A stretch of 64,000 nt of DNA from Algoriphagus algorifonticola (GCF_007655305.1 NZ_VLOG01000055.1:62001-126000), one strand, 5' to 3'. Positions 35,632 through 45,429 are shown, counted from the first letter of the stretch. Numbers and translations: made by a program. The notes: a model not told the origin generated them from the sequence alone.

Positions 35632-36771
35632 ATGAAATTCAAAAAACTACTATTTGTTTCCCTTCTGGCTCCATTTTTCGCTTGTGAAAGCACCAATGAA
35701 GAGCCAAGTATCCTTATCCCTAATACATACAGCTTTGAGCGCAACGGCTCTTCTACAGTAAGCTATCAAGGTCAAACTGATCGTTTGAACATGACTACTG
35801 AAATCAAGAACTACATCTCTTCTGCTAATGATGGTTCTGAAATCTCGCTTACGAAGCTGTTGAACATGTATTCAAATACCAACAGCCCTTTTGAAAGCAG
35901 CGAATTGAATGCTTCCAGCAAAAAACTAGAAGATAAAACCAATCCTGCGGAGGTTAATTTCATCAAATCTGTCTTAAGTGAAGCTGCATCTACAAGTGCC
36001 AAAATGGCTCAAAATAGAACTACAGCTTCAGACGGAGTAGCAGGTTTGATTGAAAGAGGCAATTCCGGAAATTTCATCTTGGTGAATGAAAAAGGATGGG
36101 AATTCAAGGAGATGTTTGAAAAAGGCGTGATGGGCTCGATATTCTATGACCAAATCATGAATGTCTACCTTTCTGAATCTAAAATTGGCAACAATGTGGA
36201 GAATACCCTTTTAGTAGAAGGTAAAAACTACACAGCAATGGAGCATCACTGGGATGAAGCGTTTGGATACTGGGGTGTACCAAGAGATTTCCCATCAGGG
36301 GATCCCGTATTGCAGGATAGCGAAAACATCTTCTGGGCCAAGTATACCAATGGCAGAGACGCAGCTCTGAATGTAAATGAGCCATTAATGAAAGCCTACA
36401 TCACCGGACGTGCTGCAATTGTCGCAAAAGACTATGCTTTGAGAGACACCCAAAAGCAAAGAATCATCGAACTGCATGAATTAGTAACTGCCGCAACTAC
36501 AGTTCACTATATCAACAGAACCATGAACTCCCTGAGTACTGGCGATATCGGCAATATGCTTCACTTACTTTCTGAAACATATGGTTTTGTGAAAGCTATC
36601 CAATATAGCCCAATGAAGAAATTGACTAACCAGGAAATCAATGACATCCTTACAAAAGATTTCGGTGAAGGAGGCAACTTCTGGAAAGTAACTATGGAAG
36701 GTCTAAATAGAGCAAAAGAAAGATTAAGCAATGCTTATCCTGAACTAAACCCAATCAAAGATGTCCTTTAA
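35632..36771 (+). CDS. DUF4856 lipoprotein
   Basis: 379 residues. Lipobox APFFAC, Cys18. The sequence IPNTYSFERNGSSTVSYQGQTDRLNM and GLIERGNSGNFILVNEKGWEFKEMFEKG are typical of DUF4856. The family is nearly always found with imelysin proteins and TonB receptors and is presumed to act in metal uptake at the cell surface. First gene of a four-gene operon; its stop overlaps the imelysin start by 11 bp. Confidence 0.88.
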   Translation: MKFKKLLFVSLLAPFFACESTNEEPSILIPNTYSFERNGSSTVSYQGQTDRLNMTTEIKNYISSANDGSEISLTKLLNMYSNTNSPFESSELNASSKKLEDKTNPAEVNFIKSVLSEAASTSAKMAQNRTTASDGVAGLIERGNSGNFILVNEKGWEFKEMFEKGVMGSIFYDQIMNVYLSESKIGNNVENTLLVEGKNYTAMEHHWDEAFGYWGVPRDFPSGDPVLQDSENIFWAKYTNGRDAALNVNEPLMKAYITGRAAIVAKDYALRDTQKQRIIELHELVTAATTVHYINRTMNSLSTGDIGNMLHLLSETYGFVKAIQYSPMKKLTNQEINDILTKDFGEGGNFWKVTMEGLNRAKERLSNAYPELNPIKDVL

Positions 36772-37894
36772 AATCAATATTAAAGAACTTTCTATGTTAA
36801 CAGCAGGCCTTTTGGTCATGCTGTTTTCTTGCGTTGACTCAACTGAAGAAACCAAAGTTCAGATTGACAGAAAGCCTCTTCTGGAAAACTTGGCGGACCA
36901 GGTAATTATACCAGGTTATACCCAGTTGAATACTGAGGTGACTGCGATGAATTCTAGCATTACGACATTTTTGAATGAACCTAGCCCGTCTACCTTAAGC
37001 AATGCTAGATCTGCATTTATAAAAGCCTATGTAGCCTGGCAGAAAGTTGAATTCTTTGATTTTGGACCAGCATTTGACCAGACCCTTCGTGCACAGGTCA
37101 ACACTTTTCCAACAGATAATTTTGCAATAGACAATGCTATCGCTACAGGCAATATCCAATTGCAATCTCTAAGCAACAACAACAAGAAGGGATTCCCCGC
37201 GATTGATTATTTGCTTTATGGAGAAAACAAATCAGACGCGGACATCATTGCTGATTTCACAACCAATGCAAATGCCTCCACCCGAAAAGAGTATCTGAGA
37301 GCAAGCATTGAGGATATGCAAACCTTAGTATCTAGAGTTTCTGTGGCTTGGAATTCAGGAGAAGGAAATTACCGTTCTACTTTTGTGGAGCGTACAGGAA
37401 CTGATGTGGGTTCTTCTTTGGGTCAATTAATCAATTCACTCTCCCAGTCTTTGGAGGTATTTACCAGAGATGCTAAGGTGGGAATTCCTTTGGGAAAAAG
37501 ATCTCAAGGCATTTTAATTCCCAAAAATGCAGAAGCTTATTACAGTGGAAACAGCATGCTTTTGGCAAGATCCAATGTGCAGGGATACCTAGATGTTTTC
37601 AAAGGATCCAGAACTACAGAAGGAACTAACCCTCAAAGTCTTTTGGCATATCTCAATCAACTGAATGCTCAGTATAATGGAGGAAGCTTGTCAAGCGCTT
37701 TGGAGCAACAGTTCCAAAACAGCTTGAGCAAATTGAATCAAATTTCTGATCCTTACAGCAGATCCATTGAAGCTCAGGCTAGCATAGCTAATGAGGCATA
37801 TTTGGAACTTCAAAAAACAGTTGTGCTAGTCAAAGTTGATTTGGCTTCTGCCTTAGGCATTCTCATTTCCTATCAAGATAACGACGGAGATTAA
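36761..37894 (+). CDS. Imelysin (M75/IrpA-like) lipoprotein
   Basis: 377 residues. Lipobox MLFSC near residue 24. The imelysin four-helix repeats are visible (AYVAWQKVEFFDFGPAFDQ, KVGIPLGKRSQG). The family GxHxxE site reads GFPAIDYLLYG, with Pro for His and Asp for Glu, so a bound metal through that motif is unlikely; imelysins generally take part in iron acquisition. An alternative start at Met13 would also give a signal peptide. Translationally coupled to both neighbours. Confidence 0.88.
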   Translation: MSFKINIKELSMLTAGLLVMLFSCVDSTEETKVQIDRKPLLENLADQVIIPGYTQLNTEVTAMNSSITTFLNEPSPSTLSNARSAFIKAYVAWQKVEFFDFGPAFDQTLRAQVNTFPTDNFAIDNAIATGNIQLQSLSNNNKKGFPAIDYLLYGENKSDADIIADFTTNANASTRKEYLRASIEDMQTLVSRVSVAWNSGEGNYRSTFVERTGTDVGSSLGQLINSLSQSLEVFTRDAKVGIPLGKRSQGILIPKNAEAYYSGNSMLLARSNVQGYLDVFKGSRTTEGTNPQSLLAYLNQLNAQYNGGSLSSALEQQFQNSLSKLNQISDPYSRSIEAQASIANEAYLELQKTVVLVKVDLASALGILISYQDNDGD

Positions 37895-39232
37895 GTGCTC
37901 AATAGATTCCTGGCATTTCTAAACAAACCTTACAGCATTGCACCCTTAAGTAATTTAAGGGTGCTTTTTGGCTTTTTAATGCTATGGAGTACCCTTCGAT
38001 TTGTTTTTTATGGATGGATAGAAACCCAATATAATGAGCCGATTTTCCATTTTTCCTATTTTGGTTTCGAATGGGTGAGCTATCCGGGCCCTACTTGGAT
38101 GTATGTACTTTTTGGACTGATGATTCTATCCAGCATAGGCATCATGCTCGGTTTATTTTACAGAATCTCCGCTGTGATTTTCTTTCTGTCCTTCACTTAT
38201 GTAGAGCTGATAGACTTGACCAATTACCTAAACCACTATTATTTTGTCAGCTTACTGGCTTTTGTGATGATTTTTTTGCCTGCTCATAAAAGTTTCTCCA
38301 TCGACTCTCTGAGAAATAAAAACAATTTGGCCACGCATGTTCCCTATGGATTCATATTCAGTGTCAAACTTCTCTTGGCGATTGTTTATTTCTATGCAGG
38401 TGTAGCCAAGCTCAATCATGAATGGCTTATAGAAGCGCTTCCATTGAAAATATGGTTAGCTCCTCATACTTCCCTCCCATTGATTGGGCCTTTCTTAGAT
38501 GAACTCTGGGTAGCATACCTTTTCAGTTGGTTTGGTGCCATTTATGATTTAAGCATCCCCTTCTTTTTATTCTCCAAGAAATACAGAAGCTTGGCATTTT
38601 TGGCTGTTGTTGTCTTTCATATTACCACCTGGATTCTTTTCCCGATCGGCATGTTTCCTTTCATTATGATAGGCTTGACTACTGTATTTTTTAGTGCTGA
38701 TACGCATGAAAAAATTCAAGCTTTCTTCAAGAAAGAAAAAGTTGTTATACAGGAGCAAATACTATATAAACCTCAGAATTTGAGTCTATTGACAGGTTTA
38801 TTTTTTCTGTTTTTCAGCTTTCAGATTCTTTTCCCTTTCAGATATTTACTCTATCCCGGAAATCTTTTTTGGACTGAGCAAGGTTATAGATTTTCCTGGA
38901 GGGTGATGTTGATGGAAAAGGCTGGCTATGCCATCTTCCATGTGACAGATCCTGACACAGGCAGAAGCTGGGAACTCTACCCAAAGGACTATTTAAGTCC
39001 CATGCAAGAAAAACAGATGTCGACCCAACCGGATATGATTCTTCAGTTTGCGCACTTTCTGGAGGATAGCCTGAAAAAGCAAGGAATATCCAAGCCTGAA
39101 ATTAGAGCTGAGGTGTATGTCTCTCTAAATGGAAGAGGCAGTCAGCTGTTTTTGGATCCTAATCAGGACCTAACCCAGATTAAAGATAGTTTCGCTCCCA
39201 AAAACTGGATTTTACCCCTTTCTAATCGATGA
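37895..39232 (+). CDS. HTTM-domain membrane protein (vitamin K-dependent carboxylase-like)
   Basis: 445 residues, GTG start directly after the imelysin stop (TAA then GTG). Several hydrophobic helices (about 20-290) carry the HTTM signature YFYAGVAKLNHEWL, equivalent to the region of the catalytic Lys in gamma-carboxylase, then a soluble C-terminal domain. HTTM proteins recur in imelysin operons; the reaction here is not known. It overlaps the receptor gene by 4 bp. Confidence 0.85.
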   Translation: MLNRFLAFLNKPYSIAPLSNLRVLFGFLMLWSTLRFVFYGWIETQYNEPIFHFSYFGFEWVSYPGPTWMYVLFGLMILSSIGIMLGLFYRISAVIFFLSFTYVELIDLTNYLNHYYFVSLLAFVMIFLPAHKSFSIDSLRNKNNLATHVPYGFIFSVKLLLAIVYFYAGVAKLNHEWLIEALPLKIWLAPHTSLPLIGPFLDELWVAYLFSWFGAIYDLSIPFFLFSKKYRSLAFLAVVVFHITTWILFPIGMFPFIMIGLTTVFFSADTHEKIQAFFKKEKVVIQEQILYKPQNLSLLTGLFFLFFSFQILFPFRYLLYPGNLFWTEQGYRFSWRVMLMEKAGYAIFHVTDPDTGRSWELYPKDYLSPMQEKQMSTQPDMILQFAHFLEDSLKKQGISKPEIRAEVYVSLNGRGSQLFLDPNQDLTQIKDSFAPKNWILPLSNR

Positions 39233-41655
39233 AAAAAGTCTTCCTAAGTTTAGTTCTTATCCTATGCTGTCACCTTGCCATAAGCCAGGTAATCATCAGA
39301 GGATCGGTAAAAAGTGGCAAAGAAGGGATGCCCGGAGCCTTGGTTTATCTCAAAGAGACCAACTATCAAGCGATTACAAATGCTAGGGGAAATTATGAAA
39401 TGGTTGGGGTTCCGACAGGAAATTATATGATGGTAGTCTTTTTCACGGGCTTTGGTACCATTCAGGAAGAAATAGAAGTAAGAGCCGATCAACCAATTTT
39501 GAAAAAAGACTTTCAACTGGAAGAACTGAGCCAGGAACTGGAAAATGTAACTATCCAAGATGAACGCGTGAATACCTTTGGAGTCAGAAGACTTAATGCT
39601 ATTGAAGGAGGTAATATTTTCGAAGGAAAGAAAAATGAGGTAATAGAACTGAAGGATCTGGCTCTCAACCTCGCAACTAACAACAGCCGGCAGACTTATA
39701 ACAAAGTACCGGGACTGAATATCTACGAAAACGATGGGGCGGGATTACAATTGGGCATTGGAGCAAGAGGCTTGGATCCAAATAGAACTTCCCATTTCAA
39801 TGTAAGACAAAACGGCTATGATATCAGCGCCGATGCCTTGGGCTATCCTGAAAGCTATTACACACCTTCATTGGAAGGCGTAGAACGCATAGAAGTGGTA
39901 AGAGGAGCAGCCTCCTTGCAGTATGGAACTCAGTTTGGCGGCTTGCTGAATTTCCAGATGAAAAAAGGAAATCCGGAGAAAAACGCGGAAGTCACTCTCC
40001 GAAATACTGTGGGTTCATTTGGTTTTTTCAATACCTTTTCCAGTTTTGGAGGACAAGTTGGAAAGCTCAATCATTATACTTTTTTCCAGTATAAAAGAGG
40101 AAATGGTTGGAGGCCCAATAGCGGATTTGATTCCAAAGTGGCTTATACCTCATTGACTTTTGAGGCCAATGAAAATTTAAGTATAACGGGTCAATATACA
40201 TTCATGAACTATCTGGCTCAGCAGCCTGGGGGCTTGACTGATGCCCTTTTTGAAGAAAATGCACGACAGTCTATTCGAGAAAGAAACTGGTTTCAGGTCA
40301 ACTGGAACCTCTTTTCCCTTCTTGTAGATTACAAGCTTTCATCAAAACTTCGATTCAACTGGAGAAATTTCGGATTGATCGGAGGAAGAGATGCCTTGGG
40401 AAATTTGGGAAGAATTGATCGGGTAGATACGGATGATGAGAGAAACTTATTTGTGGATAATTTTAAGAATTTCGGTTCTGAAGCTAGACTGATCTACAAC
40501 TACCAAATTGGAAAGCAAGAACAGGCATTGCTGATCGGAGCAAGGTATTATCAGGGACTAACTCTTAGAAAACAGGGTTTGGGACCGGCAGGAAAAGAGG
40601 CTAATTTCAGATTTTTGAATCCCGGCGATCTGGAAGACTCTGACTATGAATTTCCGGGAAGAAATGTGGCGCTATTTGCAGAAAATGTATTCAACCTAAG
40701 TCCTAATTTCAGCATTACCCCTGGGCTGAGATATGAGATGATACGAACCCAGGCCGAAGGTTATTATACCCAAACTACCAAGGTGCTGGATCCCCAAACA
40801 GGCTTTGCGGTAGACTCCACTTTTCAGGTAAATGAATCCAGAATCAGAGACCGATCCTTTTTATTTGGCGGAATCGGACTCAGCTACAAAGGCATACCCA
40901 ATCAGGAGATTTATGCGAATTTCTCCCAAAATTACAGGTCCATTAATTTCAATGATATCCGGGTAAACAATCCCAATTTGGTGGTGGATGAAAATATTCA
41001 AGACGAAAGCGGGTACAACTTTGATTTAGGTATTCGTGGGAATAAAGCCGATCTATTCAATTATGATGTCAGCTTATTTTATCTCCGGTACAATGACAGA
41101 ATCGGTGCGGTATTGAAGACTGATCCAGAGAATTTCAGGATTTTCAGATTTCGAACCAATGTAGCAGATGCCTACAGCGCAGGAATGGAGGCATTTGGAG
41201 AAGTTAATTTGATCAAGGCTTTGGGCTATGATAAAAAGTATAAGATTTCTGTATTTTCTAATATTTCCCTGATTCAGGCAAGGTATCTCAACTCCGGTGA
41301 GTCAGGAGTCGAAGGCAATCAATTGGAGTTGGTTCCTCCGGTTATGATCAAACCTGGCCTTTCATTTAGCAGGGAGAAATTCAGAATGAGTTTTCAATAC
41401 AATTATGTTCAGCAACATTTCACTGACGCCACCAATGCTGTGCGAACTCCTTCTGCAGTGGAAGGCATCATCCCTTCATATCAGGTGATGGATTTAACTT
41501 TTCAATACCAAATCAAACGTCTGAAAATCGAAACCTCAGTGAATAACCTAAGTGATGAACGATATTTTACGAGGAGAGCAGCAGGTTATCCTGGTCCGGG
41601 CATTATCCCAGCCGATGGAAGATCCTTTTTTGTGGGTCTAGAATATGTTTTTTAA
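39229..41655 (+). CDS. TonB-dependent receptor, FecA-like
   Basis: 808 residues. Signal peptide ends near ISQ-V. A carboxypeptidase-like domain (22-110; GMPGALVYLKETNY) precedes the plug (about 130-245; VPGLNIYEND, GVERIEVVRGAASLQYGTQFGG) and a 22-strand barrel ending in Phe (GLEYVF). The plug resembles FecA, the ferric citrate receptor. Last gene of the DUF4856-imelysin-HTTM-receptor operon, which together suggests outer-membrane iron or metal uptake. Confidence 0.92.
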   Translation: MKKVFLSLVLILCCHLAISQVIIRGSVKSGKEGMPGALVYLKETNYQAITNARGNYEMVGVPTGNYMMVVFFTGFGTIQEEIEVRADQPILKKDFQLEELSQELENVTIQDERVNTFGVRRLNAIEGGNIFEGKKNEVIELKDLALNLATNNSRQTYNKVPGLNIYENDGAGLQLGIGARGLDPNRTSHFNVRQNGYDISADALGYPESYYTPSLEGVERIEVVRGAASLQYGTQFGGLLNFQMKKGNPEKNAEVTLRNTVGSFGFFNTFSSFGGQVGKLNHYTFFQYKRGNGWRPNSGFDSKVAYTSLTFEANENLSITGQYTFMNYLAQQPGGLTDALFEENARQSIRERNWFQVNWNLFSLLVDYKLSSKLRFNWRNFGLIGGRDALGNLGRIDRVDTDDERNLFVDNFKNFGSEARLIYNYQIGKQEQALLIGARYYQGLTLRKQGLGPAGKEANFRFLNPGDLEDSDYEFPGRNVALFAENVFNLSPNFSITPGLRYEMIRTQAEGYYTQTTKVLDPQTGFAVDSTFQVNESRIRDRSFLFGGIGLSYKGIPNQEIYANFSQNYRSINFNDIRVNNPNLVVDENIQDESGYNFDLGIRGNKADLFNYDVSLFYLRYNDRIGAVLKTDPENFRIFRFRTNVADAYSAGMEAFGEVNLIKALGYDKKYKISVFSNISLIQARYLNSGESGVEGNQLELVPPVMIKPGLSFSREKFRMSFQYNYVQQHFTDATNAVRTPSAVEGIIPSYQVMDLTFQYQIKRLKIETSVNNLSDERYFTRRAAGYPGPGIIPADGRSFFVGLEYVF

Positions 41656-41819
41656 AATTCTGATTATCGGCAATCATACCAGTTGCTGGATTTTCTTAGG
41701 CTAATTGGTTGGAAGACAGAAGACCGAATGACCTCGCCTGAAAACCTGTTTCCACCAATCAATTTTTGATTTCCTGATGATCAGAAAAACTGCAACTTGC
41801 GAAAAAATCAATCCTATAT

Positions 41820-42149
41820 ATGCTAGACCAACTGAAAAGTGCTCCAGATAAAATCCAGTTTTCCGAGGTTATTGAGTTTATCGAAAAGCACTATACTTTT
41901 ACCCCCACCCGTTTTACCAATGGAAATGAAGTCAACGAAGCGGGGCAGAATAATGGAAGCTGTAAAATCCTTTCTTTTGCAAAAATGCAAGGATTATCCA
42001 AGGAAGAAACCCTTCAGCTTTTTGGAGATTATTACAGAAAAGACGTTTTGTTGAACCCCAATGGAAAAGACCATCAAAACATCAGAAACTTTATGAATTC
42101 CGGTTGGGAAGGCGTGCAGTTTGATGGGGAGGTATTGGAGGAGAAGTAG
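41820..42149 (+). CDS. HopJ-family protein
   Basis: 109 residues covering the whole HopJ (PF08888) family: IEFIEKHYTFTPTRFTNGNEVNEAGQNNGSCKIL and LFGDYYRKDVLLNPNGKDHQNIRNFM. Despite the name type III effector, homologues are widespread in bacteria without type III secretion and the function is unknown. Single gene, with a heptad repeat tract beginning in its stop codon. Confidence 0.88.
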   Translation: MLDQLKSAPDKIQFSEVIEFIEKHYTFTPTRFTNGNEVNEAGQNNGSCKILSFAKMQGLSKEETLQLFGDYYRKDVLLNPNGKDHQNIRNFMNSGWEGVQFDGEVLEEK

Positions 42150-42196
42150 TTTGCAGTAGGCAGTGGGCGTTGAGCAGTTTGCAGTAGGAAGTTGTA
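42148..42196 (+). repeat. 7-bp tandem repeat tract after the HopJ gene (consensus AGTNNGC)
   Basis: Seven exact in-phase heptads: AGTTTGC, AGTAGGC, AGTGGGC, GTTGAGC, AGTTTGC, AGTAGGA, AGTTGTA. It starts inside the gene's TAG stop and is non-coding. Confidence 0.8.
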
Positions 42197-42301
42197 AATG
42201 CCTAAAAAACGTTGACCGATTTACCTAACTGGTTAATAAAAAGCTAAAAAAGCTTTTCTTGAAATTATGATTAGTCTTAAACCTTTTTAATCAAAAAAAA
42301 T

Positions 42302-42685
42302 ATGAATCCAACTACTCTTCTTTTCATTGGAATTACCTCCCTAATAAACCTTTGGACAGTTGAACCAAAAACTAACGAGTTGAAAGCTTGGCAGGTACTA
42401 GAGAATAGAACCGAATACAATGGAATATATTACTCGTATTCGATTAAAAACACCGGAACCACCCCTATTTCATCCATAGATTATCAAGTATTTTTCAAAG
42501 TCGAAGGTAAAACGGTCAGTTTTGAAAAAGCGCCTACCGAAATCCAGCCTGGAGAAACTATAGTCTATCATTCTTCCAAAACATTCTATCCTAAAAATAA
42601 AAGCCAAATCAGCTATTCCTTAGAAGTGAAATCAACAAACTCCAGATTGGAGAATCATAGCCTTCATGGAGAATCTATGTTTTAA
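42302..42685 (+). CDS. Small secreted or membrane-anchored protein with an immunoglobulin-like fold
   Basis: 127 residues. A weak hydrophobic N-terminus (2-19) is followed by a beta-sandwich-like part resembling FxLYD/DUF domains of the type SIKNTGTTPISSIDYQVFFKVEGKTV and EIQPGETIVYHSSK. No catalytic residues. Function not assigned; probably a single-gene unit. Confidence 0.6.
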   Translation: MNPTTLLFIGITSLINLWTVEPKTNELKAWQVLENRTEYNGIYYSYSIKNTGTTPISSIDYQVFFKVEGKTVSFEKAPTEIQPGETIVYHSSKTFYPKNKSQISYSLEVKSTNSRLENHSLHGESMF

Positions 42686-42788
42686 TTCCTCCTGTTGATA
42701 TCGGCTGAAGACTAGAAATCCACTGAGTGGTCTTTGCGAAATCTGGAAGAAATAAGTACCTTCTTTACTTCCTTTCTTCCCATATATA

Positions 42789-43757
42789 ATGAAAGCAGCC
42801 GTAACCACCCAAGCAGGAAATCCGGAGGTAATCCAAATTCAAGAGGTAGCCCTACCTCAGGTTAAAAAAGGTTGGGTATTAATTAAGATTGAAGCGTTTG
42901 GATTAAACCGCTCCGAGCTTTTTACCAGAAGAGGTGATTCACCCGGAGTTATTTTTCCCCGAATTCAAGGAATTGAATGTGTAGGAATAGTAGTAGAGGA
43001 TCCTTCACAAACCTTTTCCAAAGGACAACAGGTCGCAGCCATGATGGGTGGAATGGGTCGCTTTTTCGACGGTGCTTATGCCGAATATACTCTAGCTCCA
43101 TTGGAGATCATATTTCCATTTGAGAGCAAGCTTCCTTGGGAAGTCTTGGGTGCTATTCCGGAAATGTTTCAAACAGTATCAGGCTCGCTAAATCAGGCAC
43201 TCGAGATCCAAAAAGGTGAAAAATTGTTGATTCGGGGAGGAACTTCCTCTATTGGATTGCTTGCATGTCAGCTTGCAAAAGCCAAAGGATTGACCGTAAT
43301 CGCTACCACCAGAAACCTCAAAAAACAGCAGGCTTTAATTGATAATGGTGCTGATCAGGTGATTTTGGATGAAGGGATTGTCAGTGAATCAGTGAAAAAA
43401 ATCTACCCTGAAGGTGTGGAAAAAGTACTCGAATTGATTGGGACTAAAACACTGAAGGATTCTTTGAAGTGTATTGCTCCGAAGGGAATTGTCTGCATGA
43501 CTGGAATTCTTGGAAATGAATGGACTATGGAAAGTTTTACGCCTATGGGTGACATTCCATCCTTAGGAAGACTAACCGTATACATGGGCGATTCGAAAAA
43601 CCTTTCTAAAGAATTACTTCAGGAGTTTATAGATGAAGTGGAAAAGGGCTTCGTGAAACTAAGAATTGATCGGATTTTTCAGTTGGATGAGGTAGCCTCC
43701 GCTCACCAATACATGGAGGACAATCAAGCTACCGGTAAAATTATCGTAAAAACATAA
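42789..43757 (+). CDS. Zinc-independent medium-chain dehydrogenase / quinone oxidoreductase-like
   Basis: 322 residues of the MDR superfamily: GWVLIKIEAFGLNRSE in the catalytic domain, and the cofactor loop LIRGGTSSIGLLACQLAKAKG (about 148-168). The zinc-binding Cys/His of alcohol dehydrogenases are absent, as in quinone oxidoreductase/Qor types, so NADPH-dependent reduction of quinones or enals is expected. Confidence 0.87.
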   Translation: MKAAVTTQAGNPEVIQIQEVALPQVKKGWVLIKIEAFGLNRSELFTRRGDSPGVIFPRIQGIECVGIVVEDPSQTFSKGQQVAAMMGGMGRFFDGAYAEYTLAPLEIIFPFESKLPWEVLGAIPEMFQTVSGSLNQALEIQKGEKLLIRGGTSSIGLLACQLAKAKGLTVIATTRNLKKQQALIDNGADQVILDEGIVSESVKKIYPEGVEKVLELIGTKTLKDSLKCIAPKGIVCMTGILGNEWTMESFTPMGDIPSLGRLTVYMGDSKNLSKELLQEFIDEVEKGFVKLRIDRIFQLDEVASAHQYMEDNQATGKIIVKT

Positions 43758-43817
43758 AAGCCTGTTTAACCTAAATCATCATTCATTTTGGCTTCTTATC
43801 TCTAAAATCATTTTGCA

Positions 43818-44381
43818 ATGCCCAAAAACTCTCAATGGATCGAACTGGAAAACCGACTCAGAAATTTGATAGAGTCTTCCACAGACCTCAGCGAAACCAT
43901 CAAATGGGGAATACCTGTATTTACCCATGAAGGGAAAAATGTATTGGGCTTTGCAGGGATGAAGCATCATTTTGCTGTTTGGTTCTACAATGGAGTATTT
44001 CTAAAAGATCCCCATCAAGTTTTAATCAATGCCCAAGAAGGAAAAACCAAAGCCATGCGCCAATGGAGAATGGAATCTGAGGCGGATTTGGATGAAAAGG
44101 TTTTTTTAGAATTGGTTCGAGAGGCTATTTCCAATGAGCAAAAAGGACTGGTTTGGAAAGCAGAAAAATCAAAAGAGTTGGAGTTACCGCTGTTGTTGAA
44201 AGAAAAACTAAAAACTGATTTGAGCTTGCAAAAAGCATTTGAACTCCTCCCCCCTTATAAACAAAAGGAGTATGCAGAATACATTGCAGAAGCTAAGCGG
44301 GAAGCCACCCGAATTTCCCGAATGGAAAAGATCATTCCTATGATCCTGCAAGGAGTTGGACTGAATGACCGATACAAATAA
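43818..44381 (+). CDS. DUF1801 / YdeI-like protein
   Basis: 187 residues. The N-terminal half is DUF1801-like (LSETIKWGIPVFTHEGKNVLGFAGMKHHFAVWFYNG); the C-terminal half has the YdeI/OmpD-associated block LLPPYKQKEYAEYIAEAKREATRISRMEKII. YdeI-type proteins contribute to resistance to cationic peptides and other stress; the exact role here is open. Converges with the ThuA-like gene, 49 bp apart. Confidence 0.88.
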   Translation: MPKNSQWIELENRLRNLIESSTDLSETIKWGIPVFTHEGKNVLGFAGMKHHFAVWFYNGVFLKDPHQVLINAQEGKTKAMRQWRMESEADLDEKVFLELVREAISNEQKGLVWKAEKSKELELPLLLKEKLKTDLSLQKAFELLPPYKQKEYAEYIAEAKREATRISRMEKIIPMILQGVGLNDRYK

Positions 44382-44430
44382 GAATCCACTCAGCTAAAGT
44401 TACCTAGCTTTAAATCCTTTTAGGTTTACC

Positions 44431-45429
44431 TTATTTAAAATCAGAAACCCTCATCCCTTTTTTAAAAGTATCAAAACCAAACATGGTGGGTTCGTATTTC
44501 CCTACCAAAGCAACCGAAAGGTCCGGCTCGATATCCTCTTCCATTCCCAGCAGCCAAAAGCTAGCATTCAAAATCAAGCGTCTTAAATCTTCACTCTGAA
44601 AATCCAAAGAAGCCCCCATGGTGGAAGCTAAAGCCATTCCGGGTTTGCCATTTTCGATTTGGTATGGCTTGGTCCAAGCTATAGGCATGAGGGATTTTTC
44701 CCAAACCAAGGAGGAATTAGGATCGAGCTCTTCAGTGCTCTGTCCATATACCAATACCTCGGCATCGTCTGGCAAGTGTTTGATTCCATACACATCCGAG
44801 GGACCCCATATATCAGTTACCCCGCGAAGCACAGGATGATCATTAGCCTGCTTTACTCCATCTATCAATCCTCTTGTTCCTTCTTTTCCATGATTTCCAT
44901 GGTGGTTTACCCAGGTTTCTCCAAAAATCCGCTGACCAAAACCTCTTTCCCAACCTTCCACTTGACTCATCCAATGCCATTTGGCAAAGCGTGAATCTTT
45001 ATTCTTTTGATACGCAAAAGCATGGGTAGAAGTGCGTAATCCTATGATAGGTTTTCCGGCTTGCAAAAAGTCCTCAATATACTGTGCCTGCTCGTCCGGT
45101 AATTCCCTAAAACGGATCAACATGATCATCAAATCTGCCGTCGCGAGATGCTCTAAGCCCGGTATATTGTTCTGATAGTTTGGTACTATATCACCTGTCT
45201 CAGGGTGGATAGGGAATAATACGGTGGTTTTAAAACCATGATGCTCAGAAAGAATTTTTGCCAACATAGGCATACTTTCCTCTGAGCGATACTCATCATC
45301 TCCCGCTACTAAAACGATATGCTTTCCTTTTCCCGGCCCATCTTTTCCGTCAAATTGTAAGTATTGCTGTGCGCTGAGTCCGCAGGAAATCAAAAATGCA
45401 CAGAGTATCAGGGGAAGGAATCTTTTCAT
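44431..45429 (-). CDS. ThuA-like glutamine-amidotransferase-fold lipoprotein
   Basis: 332 residues from the ATG at 45429; a longer frame upstream has no signal, this one has lipobox AFLISC. The ThuA/class I amidotransferase-like fold shows KHIVLVAGDDEYRSEESMPMLAKIL, LMIMLIRFRELP and PIIGLRTSTHAFAY. ThuA proteins act in trehalose or other sugar conversion and usually lack the catalytic Cys, as here. It begins 5 bp after DUF808, so the two form an operon. The window's second ThuA domain lies at 20996. Confidence 0.85.
   Translation of the reverse strand: MKRFLPLILCAFLISCGLSAQQYLQFDGKDGPGKGKHIVLVAGDDEYRSEESMPMLAKILSEHHGFKTTVLFPIHPETGDIVPNYQNNIPGLEHLATADLMIMLIRFRELPDEQAQYIEDFLQAGKPIIGLRTSTHAFAYQKNKDSRFAKWHWMSQVEGWERGFGQRIFGETWVNHHGNHGKEGTRGLIDGVKQANDHPVLRGVTDIWGPSDVYGIKHLPDDAEVLVYGQSTEELDPNSSLVWEKSLMPIAWTKPYQIENGKPGMALASTMGASLDFQSEDLRRLILNASFWLLGMEEDIEPDLSVALVGKYEPTMFGFDTFKKGMRVSDFK

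Noticed and set aside
41820..42149. HopJ name taken as a sign of a type III secretion effector
   Set aside because: The family is widespread in bacteria without type III secretion and there are no secretion genes nearby.
44618..44994. Plus-strand frames opposite the ThuA-like gene
   Set aside because: Shadows of the minus-strand gene, which has signal peptide and ThuA motifs.
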